Source of the DNA: Eubacterium sp.
Lineage (GTDB): Bacteria; Bacillota; Clostridia; Oscillospirales; Acutalibacteraceae
Assembly (NCBI GenBank): GCA_017543415.1
Contig: JAFYGD010000110.1
Coordinates: 1 to 8,243, forward strand
Reading direction: 5' to 3'
Length of the DNA: 8,243 bases
The notes under the pieces are model-generated. The model did not search any database. It saw only the letters and a list, made by a program, of their open reading frames with translations, and was not told where the DNA came from. Shown piece after piece: positions 1-5,172 of this stretch. The translations under genes and the position numbers were made by a program. Position 1 is the stretch's first letter; each line of letters begins with the position of its first letter.

Positions 1-31
1 TCGTCTATCATTTAATACAAATAGTAATATA

Positions 32-47
32 ACAATTAACAAATTGT
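32..47. repeat. Short AT-rich inverted repeat upstream of the operon promoter
   Basis: ACAATT (32-37) and AATTGT (42-47) form a perfect 6-bp inverted repeat around a 4-base centre. A further CAAT at 51-54 can pair with ATTG at 43-46. The repeat lies about 40 bp upstream of the -35 and could be an operator. In DNA this AT-rich, however, such a repeat can arise by chance. Bases 1-144 contain no open gene that I can support. Confidence 0.2.
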
Positions 48-87
48 AAACAATAGTTAAGCGATTTTAAATTTTGACAAAATCTTA

Positions 88-117
88 TTGAATAAACAGC
101 TACTATTATAATATAAT
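88..117 (+). promoter_or_regulatory. Probable sigma-A promoter of the yaaQ-holB-ricT operon
   Basis: A -35 TTGAAT (88-93), an 18-bp spacer and a consensus -10 TATAAT (112-117) predict a start near 124, about 20 bases before the first gene. The upstream DNA (1-87) is extremely AT-rich and shows no gene. A perfect TTGACA at 74-79 lies nearby, but no good -10 sits at 16-18 bp from it. The call rests on sequence match only. Confidence 0.6.
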
Positions 118-144
118 TCAGAAAAAATAAAGTGATGTGATAAT

Positions 145-468
145 ATGAAACTTGTAATGACAGTTATATCCAATTCCGATGTGGAAAAGGTAATGAATGA
201 AATTGCAAATAACGGATATTCCGCAACTAAAATATCAACAACAGGCCAGTTCCTTGTTGAAGGACATACGGCAGTTCTTATCGTTTGTGACGATGAAAGA
301 GTTGAAAAGCTTTATGAAGTGCTTAAGGCAAGCGTATCAAAGCGCGTTGTCCGCACCCCGGGTGTTACAAGCACCCTCCACGGCTCGCTTTTAAATCAGT
401 CCGTTGACGTTGAAGAGGGCGGCGGAATAGCGTTTACAATAAATGTTGAGGAATTTCAGAAGTTTTAA
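145..468 (+). CDS. yaaQ: YaaQ/DarA-family (PstA-like) cyclic-di-AMP receptor protein
   Basis: This is a 107-residue PII-like protein of the YaaQ/DarA/PstA family, soluble trimeric cytoplasmic proteins whose studied members bind cyclic-di-AMP. Length, the N-terminal MKLVMTVI strand, the core SATKISTTGQFLVEGHT (26-42), DDERVEKL (50-57) and the GGGIAFTINVEEF C-terminus all fit the family. Aligned by eye to Staphylococcus aureus PstA as I remember it, numbering coincides. T28, F36 and L37 are kept, but pocket positions N24, R26 and N41 appear as G24, S26 and H41, and the usual GGF is GQF. Fold and family are secure; the ligand is less so. The ATG at 145 has a weak Shine-Dalgarno (GTGAT, 132-136), and no earlier in-frame start fits. 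It is the first gene of an operon and ends 3 bases before holB. The usual yaaR neighbour is missing. Confidence 0.88.
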   Translation: MKLVMTVISNSDVEKVMNEIANNGYSATKISTTGQFLVEGHTAVLIVCDDERVEKLYEVLKASVSKRVVRTPGVTSTLHGSLLNQSVDVEEGGGIAFTINVEEFQKF

Positions 469-471
469 CCT

Positions 472-1455
472 ATGAATTTTAACGGCTTTGCAGGTAACGA
501 AAAAATTAAACAGCAGCTTATCTATCTTGCCGAAACGGGAAGGCTTCCCCATGCAATCGTGCTTGAAGGGGAGGAGGGCTTAGGCAAGCGCACTCTTGCA
601 AGAGAGCTTGCGCTTAATCTGTTTTGCACGGCGAGCGAAAATAAGCCGTGCCGCTCCTGTCCTCAATGCGTTAAGGTGTTAAAGGGAATCCACCCCGATA
701 TTTACGAATTTACCGCAACGGGCGCCGTTAATTCTTTCCCGGTTGCCGAGGTGCGGAATATTGTTGAGGACGCGGTAATAAGACCTAACGAGGCTGATTA
801 TAAAATCTATATTTTAGGCAACTGCCATTCAATGAGCGATTATGCCCAAAACGCGCTTCTTAAAGTGCTTGAGGAGCCGCCTTCATACGCAGTTTTCATA
901 CTTACGGTTGAAAACAAGTCAGCCCTGCTTGAAACCGTGCTTTCCCGCTCGGTAGTTATCTCTCTTCAGGGCGTAACTGCAAAAGAGGGCGCAGCCTACA
1001 TAACTTCTCACAACGAAGAAATTGATTATGACGACGCTTATACCGCTCTTGAAATCTGGGGCGGAAACATAGGCAAGGCGCTTGAAAGCCTTACCGACGG
1101 TAAGCTTTCAAAAATCAGCGGCGCCGTAGGCGACGTTGCCTCTGCTTTGCTTATGGATAACGAATACGAGCTTATCAAAGCCTGTACCGTTTTTTCGGGC
1201 GACAGGGATATGATAATCGCTTCAATGGCGCTTTTGAAATCCGTTTTCCGCGACGCTCTGTTCTATGAAAGCGGCGAGCTTGTAAGCGGCTTTCAGGATA
1301 CCGCAAAAAAGCTCAGCAGCCGTTTAAGTAAAGAAATGCTCTGTAATTTAATTGACTCCTGCGAGCGCTTGAAAGCACTTGCAGCGGGATATGCAAACAA
1401 CAATCTGTTAATAACAAAAATACCCTATGAGCTCAGGCGCTCAATAGGTAAGTAA
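472..1455 (+). CDS. holB: DNA polymerase III delta' subunit
   Basis: This is the delta' subunit of the clamp-loader complex, which with delta and tau/gamma opens the beta clamp and places it on primed DNA. The 327 residues match the usual Gram-positive length. The N-terminal AAA+ fold (about 1-165) shows a Walker A-like GEEGLGK at 33-39, a zinc-binding set C52, C60, C63, C66, the motif HPDIYEF (74-80), NALLKVLEEPP (127-137), and the SRC-type sensor loop at 158-160, which reads SRS instead of SRC. The helical lid and C-terminal collar domain fill the rest. The ATG at 472 lies 3 bases after the yaaQ stop with no Shine-Dalgarno at normal distance, so translation is probably coupled to yaaQ. The position between yaaQ and ricT is the standard Firmicutes context. 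Confidence 0.93.
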   Translation: MNFNGFAGNEKIKQQLIYLAETGRLPHAIVLEGEEGLGKRTLARELALNLFCTASENKPCRSCPQCVKVLKGIHPDIYEFTATGAVNSFPVAEVRNIVEDAVIRPNEADYKIYILGNCHSMSDYAQNALLKVLEEPPSYAVFILTVENKSALLETVLSRSVVISLQGVTAKEGAAYITSHNEEIDYDDAYTALEIWGGNIGKALESLTDGKLSKISGAVGDVASALLMDNEYELIKACTVFSGDRDMIIASMALLKSVFRDALFYESGELVSGFQDTAKKLSSRLSKEMLCNLIDSCERLKALAAGYANNNLLITKIPYELRRSIGK

Positions 1456-1468
1456 GAGAGGAAAATAA

Positions 1469-2293
1469 ATGACTAAGGTTGTAGGTGTCCGCTTTAAGGA
1501 CACAGGCAAAACATACTATTTTGACCCTGCCGATATTGACGTAAAAAAAGGTCAGCGCGTTATTGTTGAAACGGCAAGAGGCGTTGAGTGCGGAGTTGCC
1601 GCAAGCAGCGTCAAGGAGGTTGAAGAGGACGAAATCGTATCCCCGTTAAAGCCGATAATGCGCGTTGCTACCGATGAGGATATCAAAAAGGTAGAGGAAA
1701 ACAAAAAGAAGGAAAAAGAGGCTCACGATATCTGCCTTAAAAAGATTGAGGATTTCGGTCTTGATATGGCGCTTACGGAGGTTGAATATACCTTTGACGG
1801 CTCAAAGATTATCTTTTACTTTACAGCCGACGGCAGAGTTGACTTCCGCGAGCTTGTTAAGTCGCTTGCTTCCGAATTCCATACAAGAATTGAGCTTCGC
1901 CAGATAGGCGTAAGGGACGAGGCTAAAATGCTCGGCGGTCTCGGTATCTGCGGCCGTCCCTTCTGCTGCTCAACCTTCCTTAACGATTGCCATTCTGTTT
2001 CAATCAAAATGGCAAAGGAACAGGGCCTATCCCTTTCTCCCGGTAAAATCAGCGGAACCTGCGGAAGGCTTATGTGTTGCCTTAAGTACGAACAGAATTC
2101 ATATGAATACCTTAACAGCATTACTCCGCAAAAGGGTACCGTTGTTGACTGCCGTGAAGGCAGGGGAGTTGTTGTTGAAACGGCAGTTCTTACCGGTAAG
2201 CTCAAGGTTCAGCTTGACAGTATGCCCGAAGGCGCGCCTGTTGTAGTTAACCGTGAAGAGGTAAGAATTGTTAATCGCAGAGGTGAAAAATAA
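1469..2293 (+). CDS. ricT: PSP1-domain protein RicT (YaaT), Fe-S regulator
   Basis: This 274-residue protein is homologous to Bacillus subtilis YaaT/RicT, a cytoplasmic protein that, with RicA (YmcA) and RicF (YlbF), forms a Fe-S cluster complex. That complex promotes RNase Y mRNA maturation and phosphorelay-dependent development. An N-terminal PSP1 beta domain (about 1-60) precedes a charged helical stretch (65-95). The hallmark cysteine-rich core is MLGGLGICGRPFCC (154-167) and GTCGRLMCCLKYE (196-208), giving C161, C166, C167, C174, C198, C203 and C204 as candidate cluster ligands. The ATG at 1469 has a good Shine-Dalgarno GAGAGG (1456-1461) 7 bases upstream and follows the holB stop by 13 bases, so it is the third gene of the operon. 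Whether RicA and RicF exist elsewhere cannot be seen. No terminator is evident after it. Confidence 0.92.
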   Translation: MTKVVGVRFKDTGKTYYFDPADIDVKKGQRVIVETARGVECGVAASSVKEVEEDEIVSPLKPIMRVATDEDIKKVEENKKKEKEAHDICLKKIEDFGLDMALTEVEYTFDGSKIIFYFTADGRVDFRELVKSLASEFHTRIELRQIGVRDEAKMLGGLGICGRPFCCSTFLNDCHSVSIKMAKEQGLSLSPGKISGTCGRLMCCLKYEQNSYEYLNSITPQKGTVVDCREGRGVVVETAVLTGKLKVQLDSMPEGAPVVVNREEVRIVNRRGEK

Positions 2294-2296
2294 TAC

Positions 2297-2325
2297 TTGC
2301 ATTTTAATATGGCGGGTGTTATATT
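2297..2325 (+). promoter_or_regulatory. Strong promoter of the ferredoxin gene with extended -10
   Basis: TTGCAT (2297-2302), a 17-bp spacer and TATATT (2320-2325), preceded by TG one base upstream (2317-2318), make a near-consensus extended -10 sigma-A promoter. Transcription would start near 2332, giving a leader of about 44 bases. The promoter begins 3 bases after the ricT stop, so the ferredoxin can be expressed independently, though read-through from ricT also looks possible. Confidence 0.7.
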
Positions 2326-2375
2326 ATAGTTGATAGGAAATAGGCTATCTAAGAATATTTATGGAGGTATTTGGT

Positions 2376-2546
2376 ATGGCATATGTTATTTCTGATGAAT
2401 GCATCTCCTGCGGCGCATGCGCAGGTGAGTGCCCTGTAGGCGCTATTTCAGAGGGTGCTGATAAGTACGAAATCGACGCTGATGCTTGCATCGAATGCGG
2501 CGCTTGTGAATCAGTTTGCCCCGTAGGTGCTCCTGCTCAGGCATAA
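2376..2546 (+). CDS. 2[4Fe-4S] clostridial-type ferredoxin
   Basis: This is a 56-residue soluble low-potential electron carrier. Two complete CxxCxxCxxxCP motifs, C9/C12/C15/C19 and C38/C41/C44/C48, each followed by Pro, are arranged with the internal two-fold repeat typical of clostridial ferredoxins. They bind two [4Fe-4S] clusters. The protein is acidic, as expected. The start is set at ATG 2376 because GGAGG (2363-2367) lies 8 bases upstream. An earlier in-frame ATG at 2361 would overlap that Shine-Dalgarno and add five atypical residues. The gene has its own promoter and a terminator right behind it, consistent with an abundant short transcript. Partners such as pyruvate:ferredoxin oxidoreductase or hydrogenase are not in the window. 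A link to the upstream Fe-S protein RicT is possible but only inferred. Confidence 0.93.
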   Translation: MAYVISDECISCGACAGECPVGAISEGADKYEIDADACIECGACESVCPVGAPAQA

Positions 2547-2560
2547 TCTAATTACTTATT

Positions 2561-2586
2561 AAGCAGGGTTTATCCCTGCTTTTTTC
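2561..2586 (+). terminator. Intrinsic terminator after the ferredoxin gene
   Basis: AAGCAGGG (2561-2568) pairs perfectly with CCCTGCTT (2574-2581) around a 5-base loop and runs into a T-tract (2580-2585). It lies 15 bases past the ferredoxin stop. The downstream gene's Shine-Dalgarno begins only about 4 bases after the T-tract. Confidence 0.88.
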
Positions 2587-2599
2587 CTTGGAGGGACTT

Positions 2600-3808
2600 A
2601 TGAAAAGATTTATCTGTATTATTCTTTCGGTAATTATGCTGTTCAGCGCTCCCGCAACGGTTTTCGGCGCGCAGTATGATATTTTTGACGACTTCGGAAA
2701 CGTTGTTTATACCGTTACAACCTCTGAAACCGCGCCAACATATACGAAAGCTTCGCTTACAAGCGAAAGCTGGGTTAAGCTTACCTGGAACTTTGAGGAC
2801 TGGGAAACAAGTATAGACGGCTTTCAGGTGCGCAGGTATTACCCGAAGAGCAATACTTATTCGGATATTGCCTATACTTCGAATTATGAGTACAAGGTTA
2901 AAAACTTAAAACCCGCATCGGTTTACTGGTTCACCGTAAGAACATATGTTAAATATAATGAAGAATACTATTACGGCGCTGAAAGCAAGCCCTTCTGCGT
3001 TGCAACAGCTCCCGCGCAGGTAAAGCTTAAAAAGGTTAAGTACGCCTCAACGGGCAAGCTCAAAGTAACCTTTAAAAGAAATAAAAAGGCGTCGGGCTAT
3101 ATTCTTCAGTACAGTACAAATAAAAAGTTCAAAACGGGCTTTACCTCAACTGTTTTTGTAAGTAAAAAGAAAAAGGCTTATGTAATTAAAAACCTCGGAA
3201 ATAAAACCTATTATGTCCGTATCAGAGCCTTTAAAACCGCAGACGGTAAAAAATACCTCGGCAAGTGGAGCGTTAAGAAAAACGCCTATGTTAAAAAAGG
3301 CGTTGACCTTAAAACGATGATTAATGCAACCAAAACCGATTTAAGCGGACGTAAAATGATTAAAAAGCTTACAAAGAAAAAGGTTGATATAAAAAAGTAT
3401 AAAACCACCTATGACCGTATTAAAGCTATATATAAATGGCATGCGGTTCACGGGCTTGAGTTCAGGGATTGCCTTGAGTGCAACAGCCATTTTAACGAAT
3501 GTCTGTATTACCTTTACAGAGGTAAACGAACTTATGACGGCTTTATCTGGATTGACGCAGGTGATTTTCAGAACAGGGACGGCAGCCTTGCAATGCATAA
3601 GTGGAGCGTGCTTTATTATTCGGGAATACCGTTTATTTTCGACCCAAGGCTTCAGTCCTATACAAAGGACTATGACGGTACTCTGTATTTCGGCGTTGAA
3701 AAGGGAACCCCGCTTCAGAAAAGATATAAGCACGACAGCTGGTGGATGTGCTGGAGCGACTGCCCGCGGCTTGAATATGACGAAAACATGATAACATATC
3801 ACAAATAA
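2600..3808 (+). CDS. Secreted protein with two FN3 domains and a C-terminal transglutaminase-like domain
   Basis: This 402-residue protein is predicted to be exported. Residues 1-24 form a signal peptide: MKRF, a hydrophobic core IICIILSV-like to about 18, and likely cleavage after VFGA. Two fibronectin type III domains follow, at about 45-137 (KLTWNFEDW, then the NLKPASVYWFTVRTY strand) and 138-233 (a very Lys-rich domain ending in TYYVRIRAFKTADGKKYLGKW). The C-terminal domain (about 255-402) resembles transglutaminase-like/cysteine-protease-fold domains. H333 in AMHKWSV and D348 in PFIFDPR match the His and Asp of the triad, and a Cys from C291, C294 or C301 would be the nucleophile. No LPXTG or other anchor motif is seen; the basic FN3 region may bind the wall. 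The start is ATG 2600 with GGAGGG at 2590-2595. The substrate is unknown, and activity is unproven. No promoter fits between the preceding terminator and this start. Confidence 0.8.
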   Translation: MKRFICIILSVIMLFSAPATVFGAQYDIFDDFGNVVYTVTTSETAPTYTKASLTSESWVKLTWNFEDWETSIDGFQVRRYYPKSNTYSDIAYTSNYEYKVKNLKPASVYWFTVRTYVKYNEEYYYGAESKPFCVATAPAQVKLKKVKYASTGKLKVTFKRNKKASGYILQYSTNKKFKTGFTSTVFVSKKKKAYVIKNLGNKTYYVRIRAFKTADGKKYLGKWSVKKNAYVKKGVDLKTMINATKTDLSGRKMIKKLTKKKVDIKKYKTTYDRIKAIYKWHAVHGLEFRDCLECNSHFNECLYYLYRGKRTYDGFIWIDAGDFQNRDGSLAMHKWSVLYYSGIPFIFDPRLQSYTKDYDGTLYFGVEKGTPLQKRYKHDSWWMCWSDCPRLEYDENMITYHK

Positions 3809-3831
3809 AAAGAGAGGCGATGCCTCTCTTT
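3809..3831. terminator. Shared two-way terminator between convergent genes
   Basis: AAAGAGAGGC (3809-3818) pairs with GCCTCTCTTT (3822-3831) around GAT, giving a perfect 10-bp stem. Read on the minus strand it is followed by a run of five T residues and further T-rich sequence, making a good terminator. Read on the plus strand the T-run is shorter (TTTATT). The stem abuts the plus gene's stop and contains two bases of the minus gene's stop codon (3830-3832). Confidence 0.82.
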
Positions 3832-5059
3832 ATTCTATGCTTATTAAATTGAATTCAACCGAGTTTTCACCTTCAAAAACAAGCGCAAGCGTTGTTTCGT
3901 CAACAGTGCATAGGCTTGACTTGCCGAAGGCTCCGTCAGTTATTTCGGTTAATTCCTTGCGCCATTTTATATCCTTGTATTCGCCCTTCTTGTCGTAAAT
4001 GAAATCTGCAACCGCAAGCGCTCCTCCGCCGCTGCGGCTTGCCTTTGTTGCAAGGAACAGCCTTTCACCGAGCCTTGCCGCGCTTTTCTGCGCCTTTGAT
4101 TTTATGCCAGGCGCATTTCCGCCCTTAGCCCAGAGTATTCCGTTATCGTCCGAAATAACGGGTTTACCCTCGTCAAAAGCGTGAATTATTCCGTCGGGAG
4201 TCTGTACCGCCGTCCACTGACCTTTGCCGCCTGGATAGGGCATACGCGGGTTTCTGTTAAAGGTGTCGCCGTTGTCGTCGGAATAAACGCATACCGAGCC
4301 TTTTTCGCAGTAAAGCGGAATAATTATTCTGCCTTCGTCTGTGGTTATTCCCGTACCCGAGCAGGTCATAAACAGCGCGCCGTCGTTTTCGCTGAAAACC
4401 GAAGGTGTAATATCCCTTGGCTCGCTCCATGTCAGTCCGTTGTCAGTTGATTTAAGCATAAATATGTAGCTTCTTTTCGGAGTTTTGAGCATTGAACCGA
4501 AGGTCGTTGTTTTTTTCGTTTCGCTTTTTCCCTTTGCGCCGTTAAGGTAAATGTTGCCCAGGTATTCGTCTTCTTTGTAAAGCTCTCCTATACCTTTAAC
4601 CGTAAATGCGGTTTTAGCCTTTGATTTGTCAATAACCGCCCCGTCGTTAAGTATAATGTAGTAGCCTCCGTCACGGTCGTAAATAATAGGACAGCGCTTG
4701 CCGTCAAAGTAGGTAAACGCGGTCTTTTTCTTTTCAAGGTATTTTGCGTCCGCAGTACCCTTGCTTTCCGGGAAGAAGGTTAAAAGCATTACAAGGTCGC
4801 CGTTTGGCGCGGACGCCATAACGGGATTAAGGAAAAATGCGGATTTAGTGTTGTTTATATCGCTGTTAATGGCTCTTGCCGGGGGAGAGGCAACAACCTT
4901 TTCCTCGCTCCAGCTTTTGCCGCCGTCAGCGCTTCTTCTTGTAATTACTTCAATATAGCCCCATTCCATGCCTGCAATGCCCCTGCACATAGCCGCAACA
5001 AGAACACCGCCCGAATTGATAATTGATGGGGCAAAGGTTTTATTACCCAATGAGAACAT
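3830..5059 (-). CDS. Sialidase-fold (BNR/Asp-box) protein, catalytic residues largely replaced
   Basis: The 409 residues have the layout of a GH33-type six-bladed propeller. Asp boxes are RSADGGKSW (42-50), KSTDNGLTW (203-211), YSDDNGDTF (259-267) and a weaker ISDDNGILW (302-310). A region near 110-200 resembles the insert domain of NanI-type clostridial sialidases (GELYKEDEYLGNIYLNGA at 158-175), and CSGTGITTDEGRIIIPLY (233-250) is also family-like. Aligned by eye, the RIP arginine is Phe/Ala (TFAP, 8-11), the catalytic Glu is Q281, the next Arg is E297 and the catalytic Tyr is K380. R26 and an acid-base-like E32 remain. Classical sialidase activity is therefore doubtful; another glycosidase or a binding role is possible. 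There is no signal peptide, so it is probably cytoplasmic. The start is ATG 5059 with Shine-Dalgarno GAGGTGA (5071-5065). A GTG at 5068 lies inside that Shine-Dalgarno and is rejected. Confidence 0.78.
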   Translation of the reverse strand: MFSLGNKTFAPSIINSGGVLVAAMCRGIAGMEWGYIEVITRRSADGGKSWSEEKVVASPPARAINSDINNTKSAFFLNPVMASAPNGDLVMLLTFFPESKGTADAKYLEKKKTAFTYFDGKRCPIIYDRDGGYYIILNDGAVIDKSKAKTAFTVKGIGELYKEDEYLGNIYLNGAKGKSETKKTTTFGSMLKTPKRSYIFMLKSTDNGLTWSEPRDITPSVFSENDGALFMTCSGTGITTDEGRIIIPLYCEKGSVCVYSDDNGDTFNRNPRMPYPGGKGQWTAVQTPDGIIHAFDEGKPVISDDNGILWAKGGNAPGIKSKAQKSAARLGERLFLATKASRSGGGALAVADFIYDKKGEYKDIKWRKELTEITDGAFGKSSLCTVDETTLALVFEGENSVEFNLISIE

Positions 5060-5077
5060 TAAACTCACCTCAAAGCT

Positions 5078-5106
5078 ATTATATCTTATTTCACACTATA
5101 ATTCAA
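5078..5106 (-). promoter_or_regulatory. Promoter of the sialidase-fold gene
   Basis: On the minus strand TTGAAT (5106-5101), a spacer of exactly 17 bp and TATAAT (5083-5078) form a near-consensus sigma-A promoter. The predicted start near 5071 leaves a leader of only about 12 bases, placing the Shine-Dalgarno at the extreme 5' end. The -35 lies inside the imperfect palindrome TTCAA-N7-TTGAA (5102-5118). Confidence 0.65.
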
Positions 5107-5113
5107 TTCCCAC

Positions 5114-5147
5114 TTGAAATTTATTGCGTATTCTATTAGAATATAAT
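5114..5147 (+). promoter_or_regulatory. Probable promoter of the alcohol dehydrogenase gene
   Basis: A consensus -10 TATAAT at 5142-5147 lies 25 bases before the start codon. No good -35 is spaced normally. TTGAAA (5114-5119) is 22 bp away and TTGCGT (5124-5129) only 12. A weak -35 usually implies activator dependence or another factor. The -10 is convincing; the rest is uncertain. Confidence 0.45.
5129..5143. promoter_or_regulatory. Candidate operator: 15-bp perfect palindrome in the divergent promoter region
   Basis: TATTCTA (5129-5135) and TAGAATA (5137-5143) are exact reverse complements around a single T. The site fills the space just upstream of the alcohol dehydrogenase -10 and overlaps its first two bases, which is where a repressor would block polymerase. 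No regulator gene is in the window, so the binding protein is unknown. AT-richness raises the chance of coincidence. Confidence 0.4.
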
Positions 5148-5172
5148 TGAAATCTATGAAAGGAGTAATTCT

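Noticed and set aside
74..79. Perfect TTGACA as -35 of the yaaQ promoter
   Set aside because: No acceptable -10 exists 16-18 bp downstream, whereas TTGAAT at 88-93 is 18 bp from a consensus TATAAT.
1816..2302. Two minus-strand open frames across ricT
   Set aside because: They are antisense to the conserved Cys-rich RicT core, with no plausible product.
2332..2349. GATAG/CTATC hairpin in the ferredoxin leader
   Set aside because: Only 5 bp of stem with an 8-base loop and no T-run; too weak to call a regulatory element or riboswitch.
2588..2599. TTG start four codons upstream of the FN3 protein
   Set aside because: It overlaps the Shine-Dalgarno (2590-2595) and would put charged residues ahead of a normal signal peptide; ATG 2600 is better placed.
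3341..3802. Overlapping open frames on both strands inside the transglutaminase-like domain
   Set aside because: The frame with FN3 and His/Asp motifs is continuous through the region, and the alternatives lack start signals or motifs.
5060..5068. GTG start at 5068 for the sialidase-fold protein
   Set aside because: The GTG is part of the GAGGTGA Shine-Dalgarno that correctly spaces ATG 5059.
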